A DNA stretch of 64,000 nt from Ovis canadensis (taxonomy: Eukaryota > Chordata > Mammalia > Artiodactyla > Bovidae). Location: positions 46,393,001 through 46,457,000 of the forward strand of contig NC_091256.1 of the NCBI RefSeq assembly GCF_042477335.2, given 5' to 3'. The position numbers and the translations under genes were made by a program. This document shows positions 1 through 11,190 of the stretch, one piece after another. How positions within the stretch are numbered: position 1 is the stretch's first letter; each line of letters begins with the position of its first letter. The notes beneath the pieces were generated by a model. The model searched no databases. It was not told where the DNA came from and saw nothing but the letters and a program-made list of their open reading frames with translations.

Positions 1-9
1 GCCATGTGT

Positions 10-225
10 GCGTGTGTGCCTAGTCGCTTCAGTTGTGTCCACTCTTTGCAGCCCTAGGGACTGTAGCTCGCCACTCTGTCCATGGGATTCTCTAGGCAAG
101 AATACTGGAGTGGGTTGCCATGCCCTCCTCCAGGGCATCTTCCCAACCCAGGGATTAAACCCACATCGCCTGCGTCTCCTGCATTGCAGGCAGATTTGTG
201 ACCCACAGAGCCGCCTGGGAAGTCC
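10..225 (-). mobile_element. Bov-tA SINE
   Basis: Ruminant tRNA-Glu-headed SINE read backwards: it opens with the tail sequence (agtcgcttcagttgtgtcc), passes the body landmark gcaagaatactggagtggg, and ends with the tRNA head gccgcctgggaagtcc. Full length. The two frames covering it (up to 87 aa) are repeat translations. Confidence 0.9.
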
Positions 226-839
226 AGTGTATGCCATACCATGTTATGCTTTATATTCACTACTTTTATAAGTATGCCATGCCATATTTTGTATTTATTG
301 TTTCTGATTATCATTCAACTAATCATCACTTCAAACATAAAATTTAAATATTAATATCCTTGCCCCATTGGACAGGCAAGCAAAATATGAATAGAAGAAG
401 TTAAGCATCTTTACAAGTCAGATTGCTAATAATTGCCATCCTAGGCTTTCTATAAACCAGTACTAAGCTTCTGTCCACTGCTCTTCCTGTTTCTGCCTAG
501 GTATCTGGTGTCACAGACCAAGAGAGACAAAACAGTCCATTTAACCAGCAGGGCTAATTACACCTAAATACATCTCAGTGCATCTTATTTAGCATCTGCT
601 ATTTATGGAAGTATGGCACTCATGTGAGCGTTTTCTTCAGGTATTGAGACAAAAAATAGTCAAGAAATACTGCTCATTGATAAGTACTTATTTCTCAAAT
701 AGAACTTCTGTTCTCACTTGGTGTGCTTTTGCTCATTCCTCTTTCAGGTAAACAGAGTAAGTACCAAGTAAATTCAGTAATATGAGAGTTATATGATATG
801 AGTGCCTAAAAATATCTCAAGCACTTCAAAAGTGCCCTT

Positions 840-965
840 TACATAATTTATCTCATTTTACCTAATGGAAACCCAGTGAGATAAGCATTATTATCCCATT
901 TTACTGATGAAAAAAAAATCAAGGCTCAATGACATTAAGATAATTCCTCATATTCCAGCTTTCAT
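840..965 (-). repeat. MIR-like ancient SINE remnant
   Basis: Contains the MIR hallmark: tttatctcattttaccta, then attattatcccattttac followed by gaggctcaatgac-like sequence. Divergent and partial. The rest of 226-1586 shows nothing that I recognise. Confidence 0.55.
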
Positions 966-1586
966 ATATTAAGGGGGGAGTGGAGTTTTAGTGAGTTCCC
1001 TTTACATTCTACTAAATTATTGCAATGATGACTATGCTGAGGATAAGAAAAACAATGATGCATTTAGTGAGGCATTCAAGAGAGTGCTTTTGAGAATGTC
1101 ATCTGCTGCAGATCTGGGAGCAAACCCTATATACGGCACTCACAGTGGGCAACTTAAATAAGTGACTTAGTCTTCATATATTCAGATTTCTCTGAAGTGG
1201 GGGAAATGTTAACACATACTCTATAAAGTTGAAGGGATTGCATGTTTTAATATAGCTAAATCACCTAGAATAGTGCCTGCACTTAGAGTGTAGGTGCTGT
1301 CATTATTACCTCCTCAGCCCTTTGATTTCTCATCTATAATTTCAAGTCTATTTAAGATGTCACTGCATCTGTATACCTTCCTAGAATTCCCTTTTCTAGT
1401 GCAGTAGTTGCCCCAGCAGAGGGGCTCCTTCCTGCTCAGCATTCCCAGACTGTCTGGTTTGTGCCTATTCCTTGAGAATCTCTCGGGTGCTTCCTTGTAT
1501 TATGGTCATTTGAATGGTGTATCTTTGCTAGTTTAAGAACAAAGACATTATTTTTATCTGTATGTTCAAAGAGTGCTGAAATGAAC

Positions 1587-2058
1587 TTCTTCTTGTCATT
1601 CAGTCTCTTAAGTCATGTCCGACTCTTTGAGACACCATAGACTTCCCTGTCCTTCTCTATCTCCCAGAGTCCACTCAAGCTGATGTCCATAGATTTGGTG
1701 ATGCCATTCAACATCTCATCCTCGGTTGCCCCCTTCTCCTGCCCTAAGTCTTTCCCAGCATCAGGGTCTTTTCCAAAGAGCTGGGTGGCCAGAGTATTGG
1801 AGTCTCAGCTTCAGCATCAGCCCTTCCAATGAATATTCAAGGTTGATTTCCTTTAGGATTGACTGGTTTAATCTCCTTGCAGTCCAAAGGAGTGACTCTG
1901 AAGAGTCTTCTCCAGCACCACAGTTCAGAAGCATCAATTCTTCAGCTCTCAGCCTTCTTTGTGGTCTAACTCTCACATCCATACATGACTACTGGAAAAA
2001 CCATAGCTTTGCCTATTCAGACCTTTGTCAGCAAAGTGATGTCTCAGCTTTTTAATAT
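1587..2058 (-). mobile_element. BovB LINE, 3' end, antisense
   Basis: Reverse complement of the end of the BovB reverse-transcriptase frame and its tail. Landmarks are cttccaatgaatattcaagg and ttgactggtttaatctcctt, which on the other strand encode the QSILKEIN motif of the BovB C-terminus. 5'-truncated; the coding sequence is broken. Confidence 0.88.
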
Positions 2059-2400
2059 GCATCAATTATAACACTTAGGCTCCTTCAGATTGCACAAAGC
2101 ATTTCTATTAGATTGCACATTGTCAGAACCTGTATTTTAAAAAGAAATGGTCTTGACCCTTGCCTTCTGAAAGCAAAAACATTTAAGATATAGTCCATAT
2201 TGGATTATCTGATACCTGTCTATAGGAAAATGGTACCTAGAAACTGGAAAATTACTAGATTAAGTAATATTTTATATTCTAATTCTAGCTCAACTGCTTT
2301 ATTACTTATTTTTTGAACTTTCCCTAATTCCTAAGTTTAAAACGTAATAGTTATGAAGGGACTGCTTATCCCCTTCTACTTCTGTTAAAACTCTATAGCC

Positions 2401-2500
2401 TGTGTTGTGTGTTAGTTGCTCAATCATGTCAAACCCAGGTCTGCTGCATTGCAATTAGACTCTTTACAGTCTGAGCCACCAGAGAATCCCCTGTAGCTTG
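2401..2500 (-). repeat. Internally deleted Bov-tA remnant
   Basis: Tail-like gtgttagttgctcaatcatg runs straight into the tRNA head (aacccaggtctgctgcattg ... gagccaccagagaatcccc). The middle of the element, about 100 bp, is missing. Confidence 0.7.
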
Positions 2501-3308
2501 TAGTCATTCATCTCTGTGGTCATCTTCTCCATATCAGGATCATATCTGGCCCTTATTGAGGATAACAGATCTAGTATTTCCTTTTTCAAGTGTCCTTTTT
2601 GTTTGTTTGTTTAAAGACACTATTATGACATACATATTCATGTTTCATCATTATTTCTAGGTCTAAACAAAAAGATATAATATAGGGCAAAATTGTAAAA
2701 AATGAAACCCATTAATATGATGTGGCTTTTTATTAGACTTTGCTATTTGCATTTATCAACCAGAATATGTCCTGGTGTTCTTTCCTTTCAGGATAGACTA
2801 TATTCTATACTGAAGGACATAAAATATATATTTTATATTTAGAAGTAGGTCAATATTATTTTTTCCAGAGCTTCTGAATTGCTATGATGCCTCTGCAGAT
2901 TTAAGCCTTTTGAACAATTACATGTGAAAGCTTGCTGCTTCTGTCATTTCATAAGTCTCGGAATTAAATAGCCTAAAATTAGTTACTTGCCCTGATTTCT
3001 CCAGCTAGGGCATTTTCTAATCTGTGTCCAGGCCTCTTTTCATTCCCATAAAGCTTCATGGTAATTCCCTTACCAGGTAAAGCAGAAAATCCTCTCCATA
3101 CTAACCCCTCATTGCTCAAATGGACAAAAGAGCCAAAAAATAGAGTATGTGGTGTACTTTATGCCCCCAGTCAGATGATCCATGTCACTCCCCCTAAATC
3201 CCTTCAAACTCCTCTTCCGGTCTAACAAAAGGTTCTTCAGTACTGCTACATTGTTTCAATAAAAATTTGAGGTTGTGTGGAATCAGGGCCCTGGCAAGTC
3301 TGCCTTTC

Positions 3309-3405
3309 AGTGTGTGTGTGCTTAGCGGCTCAGCCGTGTTCGACTCTTTTTGACCCCATGGACTGTAGTCTGCTAGGCTCCTCGTCTGAGCCACCTGGGA
3401 AGCCC
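3309..3405 (-). repeat. Internally deleted Bov-tA remnant
   Basis: gcttagcggctcagccgtgt to ctgctaggctcctc joins directly to gagccacctgggaagcccc. The body and most of the head are deleted. It lies in the intron 230 bp upstream of the RGS7 exon at 3636. Confidence 0.75.
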
Positions 3406-3635
3406 CTGATTTTCAGAGAACGCCTAAAAAGGATTGTTTTCAATATTTCCTTTCCCCAAATGTTATATCTTTGAATACAACTAATAAAAAAAATCAGTAG
3501 AAGCCTGTTTCTGGACGCCCTCAGAGAAAATTAGCTTATTATTATGCCTCACTGTGAATTATATGATGAGTCAATATTTTAAGAATTTTCAGACTATGAG
3601 ACATCAGACGTCAGATTATGTCTCATTTTGTGTAG

Positions 3636-3822
3636 ATTCTGGCTAGCAGTGGAGGACCTGAAGAAAAGGCCTATTAGAGAAGTTCCCTCTCGAGTTCAGG
3701 AAATATGGCAAGAATTTCTGGCTCCAGGAGCCCCCAGTGCTATTAACTTGGATTCTAAGAGCTATGACAAAACCACACAGAATGTGAAGGAGCCCGGACG
3801 ATACACTTTCGAAGATGCTCAG
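3636..3822 (+). CDS. RGS7: RGS7 internal exon (middle/C-terminal RGS domain)
   Basis: This coding exon belongs to an R7-family RGS protein, a GTPase-activating protein for Gi/o alpha subunits that acts with Gbeta5 at the neuronal membrane. The translation begins (R)[12 protein letters not shown] and runs through [20 protein letters not shown] to RYTFEDAQ, which I recognise as RGS7 rather than RGS6, RGS9 or RGS11. The acceptor is tgtag/ATTCTGG; one base completes an Arg codon begun in the previous exon. The donor is CAG/gttggt and the exon ends in phase 0. It covers the central helices of the RGS box. The preceding RGS helices and the DEP, DHEX and GGL regions are upstream of the window. The frame is intact, with no stop or indel. 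A (GT)n run and a Bov-tA lie about 120 bp downstream in the intron. Confidence 0.95.
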
Positions 3823-3943
3823 GTTGGTACATGGATGGAACTCACATTGCATCACAAATGTGCTCCTGAGAAGTTGAAAGTTGAGATACTTTTGTTTTAT
3901 TTTCATTATAATCTGTGGCTATGTCTAACATTTTCAATTTAGG

Positions 3944-3971
3944 GGTGTGTGTGTGTGTGTGTGTGTGTGTG
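3944..3971 (+). repeat. (GT)n microsatellite
   Basis: About 14 GT units directly abutting the tail of the Bov-tA at 3972. It probably expanded from the SINE's terminal CA-rich tail. Confidence 0.85.
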
Positions 3972-4187
3972 TTCGCGTGCGCACGTGCTAAGTCGCTCAG
4001 TCATGTCCAACTCTGCGACCCCATAGACTGTAGCTGCCAGGATCCTCTATCCATGGGGATTCTCCAGGCAAGAATACTGAAGTGGGTTGCCATGCCCTAT
4101 TCCAGGGGATCTTCCCAACCCAGGGATCAAACCCAGGTCTGCTACATTGTAGCTGGATTCTTTACCGTCTGAGCCACCAAGGAAGCT
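3972..4187 (-). mobile_element. Bov-tA SINE
   Basis: Full-length antisense Bov-tA: gtgctaagtcgctcagtcat through caggcaagaatactgaagtg to the head remnant gagccaccaaggaagc. Confidence 0.9.
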
Positions 4188-4488
4188 GTATGTAAAACAA
4201 TTAAATGATCTATAAGAAAATGGAGATACTTTAAAAAGAAGAGTTTTTAAAGCCTGGAGATTTTTGTAAATTTGAATGTTTTTACATGAAAATTTCTTGA
4301 AGGGAAATATTTTAAATATTTGAAAGCTTTTTACTTTAGTTTCAACTCTGATACCTCAGTAACACATACTTGAACTCTTTAACTTATCTTCTAATATGGA
4401 GAGTCTGTGATTCTGACCTTCCTAAATAATATATTATTATGAATAGTCAGAACTGAATTAAATTAGCTTAAAGTTATGTAAAACTCAA

Positions 4489-4562
4489 ACCTGTTTTGTC
4501 TCTGATGACACAACGAAACAGTAAAAACCAGTTTTGTCTCTGATGACAAACTGAAACAGTAA
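4489..4562 (+). repeat. Imperfect tandem duplication, about 37 bp unit
   Basis: The motif ttttgtctctgatgaca ... gaaacagtaa occurs twice in a row (from about 4493 and 4531), with small differences. Local duplication of unique intron sequence. Confidence 0.85.
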
Positions 4563-5489
4563 CTTTAGGCATTTTTAAATTTTCCAAGTTACTTTTTTAG
4601 TCTACAAAAAGAAGGAAAAATGAAATTGATATTAATATATTAACTTCCTAAGACATAGTTTTATTTAAGTGTGTTTTTTTTCCTGAAACTGGATGTAGTT
4701 GTCTCCTTAGAAGTAATTTTAATTTCTACTTTCTCTTAAAAAAGTATATTGTGCTCAAGAGGAAAAATAAATGTGTAATGAGAGGATATCATTTCCTAAT
4801 GATGTGTTGAAATTGGCTTTTAAACCTGAACAAACATGTTTCATAATTTCTTAAAACCTATTTTAGAGAAGAATGTTAGCTCTAAAAAGTGTCTTATTTT
4901 TTAAATAGCTATGTCACTAAGAGAAAATATAGAAGATGAAGCGTGAGGTACAGAAATTTCCTTTCTTATTTTTACTCTCAGTATAAAATATATTTATCAC
5001 TGGCTTTGGTTTAAAAAGAAATGAGCCACTGTGCAGGAAACTAACACAGGTTGAAACAGCCAACCAGAAACCCATTCATTCACCCTGGCTCTGCCATGGT
5101 CTTCTATGTGGAAATAATTACATTTTATGGAGACACATGAGAGAGAGCAGGAGGAAAATTCTGTTGCTTATTTCTCTTATCTTTCTTTCAATTCAAGATA
5201 AACTTTCAAGCATTTTTATAGACTCAACAATGTGTAAAATATTTGGAATGACCTTCCCAAAAGTCTTAAAAAGAACATTTCTTTGTTATCTGTGTCATTG
5301 AAAAATATTTTTGCTTAATGTGTCTTCAATAAAAGGAAAAGGCATAATTTTCTATAGAAAATATTACCACCTGACCATAGGCTTTTCTCAGTCAACCTCA
5401 GCTATTTAATCCCAGTTTTTTGTGGGTTTACAAACCCTATATTCAAAAATATAATAATAAAAATTATTGCCGCTGTTTAAGAAGAGATA

Positions 5490-5700
5490 CAGTGTAATAA
5501 GAAAGCAGATTCTGAAGGCGAATTGCCTGGGTTCTATTCTGAGCTCCGCTCTGTGACCTAATGCAAGTACTTCTTTGTGTTTTAGTTACTTTATATTTAA
5601 AATATATATGAAAATGGTTGCCAACCTTGTTGAGGTTTTGTGAGAATATAATTAACTAACAGAGGCAAGCACTTTGAAGTGTACCTGGCACATACTCAAA
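5490..5700 (+). repeat. MIR-like remnant
   Basis: Contains the MIR-type core cctgggttctattctgagct followed by ctctgtgacc and a later tgttgaggttttgtgagaat. Partial and old. Confidence 0.55.
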
Positions 5701-5749
5701 CATATTTGAGCACTTACTATGCATTCCCTTATACTTTGCTAAATGTTGA

Positions 5750-5885
5750 TCATTCCTCAAATCCTGACCATAACTCTAGTTTATAGACTAGAAGATTGAG
5801 GCTCAGAGAAGTGAATAAAATTGTCAAAATTAACATGTTTGTAAGTGGTAAATCTTGAGCAAGATAGGACCTGAATCCCAAAATG
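5750..5885 (+). repeat. MIR-like remnant
   Basis: gattgaggctcagagaagtg with flanking sequence ending in an aggacctgaatcc-like stretch matches the MIR 3' consensus in style. Confidence 0.55.
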
Positions 5886-6914
5886 CTTGAATCCAAAATA
5901 AAACATCATCCCACTTTTCCAACAACAAATTCTGATACAGTTCCAAATGTACCATACTTTTGGAGATGAACCTTGGGCTAGAGCCTGAATGTCAGGATTA
6001 CTGAGGATTAATCCTGAATGTCATTAAGTGGATTCACAGTAACTACAAATCATTACTGGTATATTTAAGACCAGGAAACTAAGTCATCTCTTAAAATATA
6101 TGTTTTCTCCAAACAAGTAGACACTGGGACATTCAGGATACTCTCAAATAGTTCAGAACTCTGTCTCTAACAGACTAGAATGAGCAAGGAGCATTTATGC
6201 TCCCTTGGGCTGCAATAAACCAAAGCAGAATCTCCTTGGATTGGGCCAACATTGAATTAAATGAATTTTTTTTTCCTTTGTCTACCAATATTCATCTTCG
6301 AAACAAAACATTACAAACTGATTAGGATTAAATTATCAAATATTTACCTAATATATTTCAGAATAAGTCAAAACATGCATACAAATTAGGACATTATATA
6401 ATTAAATATCACAAAATTTATTTCTGAACTTATGCTCTGGCCTAAAGTAGATTTGCATGACAATCTTCACCAATGAGATGATTCATTTGGAAAGTCTGAA
6501 CCCTCCAAGTATGTATAAATGCCAAGGTATCTAGAATGATTATTGAATCCTGACTTTGCATCATTCTCTTTTGGCTTAATCTTAAGAGATAGCAGATTTA
6601 TTTATCTTAATGGTCTATATAAATCAACAACTTGATTTGAAATTATGTGATGACAGTCTACTAACTAAATCCCATTTTTTTAAGGACTGGATTTGACTTG
6701 CCTTCTCCATAGTTCCCAAACCAGTTTAAACATGGATCCTTAAATAAAAGAATAAATTTGAAGGTCTAAATTGTTCTGTAAGCATAGAAAATATTCTCAT
6801 CAGCATTATCGTTATTACAGATTTGTTTTTGAATCCAATGTTGCATTCTTATTACAGTATTTGATTTTTCCTGAGAAATAATAAAAAGGCGCTTCAACCA
6901 TTATTTCTTTTTAG

Positions 6915-7004
6915 GAGCACATTTACAAACTGATGAAAAGTGATTCATACCCACGTTTTATAAGATCCAGTGCCTATCAGGAACTTCTACAGGCAAAGAA
7001 AAAG
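6915..7004 (+). CDS. RGS7: RGS7 internal exon (end of RGS domain)
   Basis: This 30-codon exon is read in phase 0 from the preceding exon. It starts [19 protein letters not shown] and ends [10 protein letters not shown], the last helices of the RGS box plus the lysine-rich exit. The acceptor is tttttag/GAGCAC and the donor AAG/gtattg; the donor is weak after +4. Both junctions are phase 0, so every downstream alternative exon can be joined without changing frame. That arrangement fits the known RGS7 habit of making isoforms that differ only after KKK. No damage is seen. Confidence 0.95.
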
Positions 7005-8285
7005 GTATTGGTTCTTTGTGAACTTTTATGACTTAGTTCTCAGTTATAGTTATTTGGAGTAGTTATCTCTGCTGGGACCACAGTATTGGACAAATGGTAA
7101 GTGGATATACTCCAAGACCCTTCCCCAAACCCCTGCCTTTTATCAGGGTCATTTAAGTTGTATGTGTTTCTGCCTGTTGATTGCTTATTTTCTTTATTGC
7201 GTGTCTGTCCTGGCAGATGTCCATGCTTTACAAAGTTTTTAAGATGCTGTTCTCATGTTTCATGTTAGTCTTCTGTATGCCAGTTTAAGGAAATAAGAAA
7301 ATACAATAAAGAAAAGAACAATGCCATCAGATCAAAAACTCAGGGAGGATTTTCCTCATCCTGTAAACTGGAATGTATGTATATGCCTCATAACTCATTT
7401 TTTTCCTATGATAGTTGCCAAAATACAGCAACTATCAGTAAACCAAATGTTTGCTTCAAAATATTTTCATTTGGCATTTATCCTGAGTCACTTAGTATCC
7501 CTGCAATGAGACTGCATACCTAAGAGCTCCTAGCATATTTTTGAAGAACTGCAGTAGGCTACATTGTTCAATTAATGTTTATAATCAAAGTCTCACTGTC
7601 AGTAACACCTTATTAATCAGTTTAACAGAAAATGGAAAATCTGGATGTAAACATCAACATCATTCATTATTTTGTAATATTAAAATAGTCCATAGCTTCT
7701 TGAAATTCTGAGATGAAATAATTTTGTATAATTCATGATCATCACTTAAGCTAATGATATTTTTCAAAGTCCATTGACTTTACAACCAGACAGTTTCACT
7801 GACCAGTACAGCAACCACCAGCACATGCAATGGTTTAAAATTAGTTAAGATTACATAAAATTCTAACCGAATTTCTCCTACTCAATGGCCACAGCTGAAG
7901 ACTTTTGAAAGTATAGAATGAAATTTCCATGCTTTCAGAAAGTTCTGTTGGACAGCAGTGGTCTACAGAATTAATGATATCAACAGAAATTTAGTACCAG
8001 TAGAAAATTATGAGGACATTCTGAACATAAGCCACTGGATTTTCAATAGTGTAGGCTTTGAAGATGTCAGCATAAAACCTAAACATATCTACTTTATTTC
8101 AGTGTCATTCGCTTTTGCTTGAAATCACATCATTTTGTTTGCACAAGAAGAGTTTTGGTGTTATAAGTATAAGCGTTAGTGCAAACAGAGCCCACGCCCT
8201 GTGACAAGAGGCCTTCGGTGGCAGCTCTCCTGTTTTCCTGATCCCTGTGATTTAGAACATGAATTTGGTGTTGCGTCATTTCATC

Positions 8286-8393
8286 ACCCTGTCTTTTTCT
8301 GCCTTTTTTTTTTTTCTGGCTTTTGCCTTCCTTCCTTTCTTCCTTCCTTCTCTCTCTCTTTTTCTCTCTGTTTGTTATTTTTCTTTGCCCCGC
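8286..8393 (+). repeat. Long pyrimidine tract
   Basis: Over 100 bp of almost pure C/T, including a T13 run and (TTCC)n/(TC)n stretches, directly before the eroded RGS7 cassette exon. It would be a strong polypyrimidine tract if an AG followed it. The reverse strand gives a spurious K/E-rich frame. Confidence 0.85.
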
Positions 8394-8405
8394 CCAACCC
8401 CACAC

Positions 8406-8447
8406 ATGGACTGCAGAACATGTTTTGAAAACTTTGCACAGAATGTG
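8406..8447 (+). pseudogene. RGS7: Eroded RGS7 alternative cassette exon
   Basis: The stretch reads MDCRTCFENFAQNV, then a perfect donor GTG/gtaagt. It corresponds to the human RGS7 cassette exon that I recall as SGNSMDRRTSFEKFAQNV. The last 14 residues align, with three replacements (two gains of Cys and Lys to Asn). The four codons that should precede Met read Pro-Thr-Pro-His here, and there is no AG between the long upstream pyrimidine tract (from about 8286) and the Met codon. The first available AG is inside the exon at 8415-8416; using it would shift the frame and give a stop four codons after KKK. Seen directly: missing AG and intact donor. Inferred: the exon is no longer spliced in this lineage. 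The human comparison is from memory. Confidence 0.75.
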
Positions 8448-9171
8448 GTAAGTTTTCATTTTTAAAGAATTGCGAATCATGAAGTCCAATTGGGAAATGT
8501 TCCCAGTGTCAAGCCCCATCTTCCATCTTGCATCCTTTGATGTAACAGCAAAAGTATTTATTGTCTTTATTCAAGTTCAGAACTCCCTACTTACTTTTCT
8601 GTCCCAGCACTTCCTAGAGTAGATAAAGATATCATATGTGAAAATCTGTATGTATCAAACTAAGACTTGGAAAATAGTGGGTGCTATGATACATAAAATG
8701 AAGAAATAACTATTTATATTTTAATTTTTATTCTATATATCTGTCTTTGTTAACAATAGTGCATGTATTTCTGTACTGTTTCCCTTAGCTCTTCCTAAGG
8801 CTTAAAAGATTAAGAACTACGAAGGTTCTGTGTCTCTTACTTTTGCAAAGAGAAAATGACTAATTTAACAGTGTAAAGCCAGAGCCAGACTCAGTATGAA
8901 TGGGGGTTGGTGACAATATATGCCCACCAAAGACCCACTAGCATGCCTTTCTCATTCGTTATTTTTCAGCAAAGTATTGAAAACTATTGCATAAATCATC
9001 CAGGAAACCAGTTGTTTTCCTACCAGTGTTTTCTTAGTATCTTGCTATGTGTTTTAGTGATATGTTTGTGAGATTCTTTTTTTTTTTTTTTTGGTATTGT
9101 GCCAGTGCCTTTGGAACTTTCTGACATTGTATAAGCTCAAACTAAAGCCTTCAACACATTTATTTTTATAG

Positions 9172-9246
9172 GGCAGAAACATCCCTATTTTCCCATGCCA
9201 TAAAAACTGTACACCAACACTGAGGGCCAGCACTAACCTGTTATGA
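9172..9246 (+). CDS. RGS7: RGS7 alternative terminal exon (GRNIPIF tail)
   Basis: The acceptor is tttatag/GGCAGA. The exon reads GRNIPIFPCHKNCTPTLRAS, then TNLL and TGA. I recognise this as the tail of the long human RGS7 isoform. Its first codon is in phase 0, so it can follow the cassette exon or join directly to the KKK exon at 7004. Because the cassette exon looks unusable here, a direct join is the only intact route I can see. ATTAAA at 9495-9500 is one candidate poly(A) signal. The tail is completely preserved even though its usual partner exon is damaged. What cannot be judged is whether it is still used. Confidence 0.82.
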   Translation, partial: GRNIPIFPCHKNCTPTLRASTNLL

Positions 9247-9520
9247 AAAGAGGTAGAAAAATCTTGGTTTATACTCCAGTTTGTCTGCATTGTCTGTTGA
9301 GTTGTGTGGTCAGCTCCATGCTGCTGCTGCTGTGGGTGTGTGTTGTGGCTTTTGCTGTGATGGCCAGTTAAGTGGAGTTATGTGTGTTGAAATGTAAGCT
9401 AATTGGATTCAGCAAAAATATGGTTTTTGTTTTTAGTCTCCTTCAAGGCTCCTTGTGGTGGGGAATGTTAATCAGTTCTTTTTATGAATTCCCAATTAAA
9501 AGACTTTAAAAAGCAGTATA
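9247..9520 (+). other. Possible 3'UTR of the GRNIPIF-type RGS7 transcript
   Basis: Sequence after the TGA at 9244-9246 up to the first ATTAAA (9495-9500). The extent is a guess: nothing but the hexamer marks an end, and other ATTAAA hexamers follow further downstream. Confidence 0.3.
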
Positions 9521-11029
9521 TACTTTGAACATTCATTGTGATTACACAAATTAAAGGACTGGAAAATGAAGGACTCCAAGAATTAATCACACTATTAACT
9601 TCCCAAAATTTTGGCTGGATCTTTTGGAATCTCTGACCTTTAACAAAAATTTTTCTTAAGCATGCCTCATAAGTCACCATGGGAAGATAAAGACAATGCT
9701 AAAGAAATGCCTCAAGATTTTGCTGGAGAAAGTCACCATAGGATGTTGCACAGTGCTCTGTGTATTGTTTAAGAATTGTTTCAAATTCATTCTTTTCTAA
9801 CATAGTGCTGACAGAATATTGTTCTTGAGATTGGATTGAAAATTGCTATGATATAATTAAAAACGTATAATGTAACTTAAGGAAGATGGAAAGGGAAAGC
9901 AAAATGGCTGTCTTTCCTCCAACACCATCCCTACATCTGACCAACCTCCTCAAATCTTAAAGTAGCACCACATTGTCATTCATTGCAAACCTTAAGAAAA
10001 GATCAATAGAAAATAAGAGGCATGAGGAAGTAATCCTATGCACCTTCAATCAAAATTTATACACCAAGTGCCAACTAGACTCCAGACATTGTACTATATC
10101 TTAAAAATAAGACCTTAATTGCTATGGTACATAATGATATAAACAAAATATTATGATGTACAGGAGAAAGATAAACTATTTCTATTTATTAGGGTAAATA
10201 AGTAGAGTCCATGAATAATATGAGAATTTCCAGAAGTTACATTTAACTGGGTAAATAGGATTTCATTAGGCCGAGAAAGGCAACCATCTTTTTAAGGAGA
10301 ATGGTACAAAAGGCTGAGATTACTGAAGAAAGATAAGTTGAGTAACATTCATACCAGAACACGTATATACACACAACATACTGATAAATTTCAGATAACC
10401 TTCAGACAGTTATTTAAGGTTAATCCTTTTCCATCCAGGAAAATGAAAAGTAATATCTTTATTGAATACTTTGTTTTGATAGTACTCTAAAGAAATGGAG
10501 TAAAAAATTAGAAAGGCTCGCTAATTTCCTCAGTAGATTACAAATTACTATATTTATTTGATTAGTCATGAGAAGTGAATTTCTATCCTGAAAATTATTT
10601 TTATACAAAAATTAAAAATATTATACTGTATACCATTAAATCTTTTGATGGTTAATTTCTATTTAAAGTTCCCTTTAACTTTCTATTTTCATTTATTTTT
10701 TTATTTCCTCTTGGGTCAGTGTTCTTCAATATTCCTTTTAGAGTCAGCAGTTGTGATAGGCATCTGAAGTACTTACATAATAAATTTTATGGGATGCCTT
10801 TATAGAATCAATAAAATGATTTTAACACAAGATAATGAATGAGTGGTTCTATTATAACTAAATAGAAATAATGGAGGAAAGATAGAGTTTAAATAAACAT
10901 TTTAAAGGAGTTCTATGTGAAAGTTGCTCTGGTAAATATAAGGAAGCTATGAGATAAAGTGTCTAAGAAATGATCTTGGGGAAATACTTGTAAACAATAT
11001 GTAGACTCTGAAAGGAGCTGGAGAAAGTG

Positions 11030-11190
11030 AGATAATGATAGTAACTCACGTTCACTGAGTACCTGCCATGTGCCAGGCTCTTCACTAGGTACTTTATATT
11101 ATCTAATTAAATTTAATCTGAACCTGCTAGTTAGGTAATATAATACTCATTATTTTACCCATTTTATAGGTGAGAGAAAGTCAGGACTAG
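11030..11190 (-). repeat. MIR-like remnant
   Basis: tgagtacctgccatgtgcca ggctcttcactaggtac, followed by a stretch ending cccattttataggtgagag, is a typical MIR core and 3' region. Confidence 0.7.

Larger units (their letters stand above)
3823..6914 (+). other. RGS7: RGS7 intron
   Basis: Intron between the two RGS-domain exons. It contains a (GT)n tract, a Bov-tA, a short tandem duplication and two MIR remnants, listed separately. The rest is AT-rich with no recognisable feature. Confidence 0.7.

Noticed and set aside
8404-8408. AC before the cassette-exon ATG as an AT-AC (minor) intron acceptor
   Set aside because: The upstream donor at 7005 is gtattg, not a U12-type donor, and no branch-site consensus is evident.
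8130-8519. 129-residue K/E/R-rich minus-strand frame
   Set aside because: It is the reverse of the pyrimidine tract and cassette exon of RGS7; the low-complexity composition explains the open frame.
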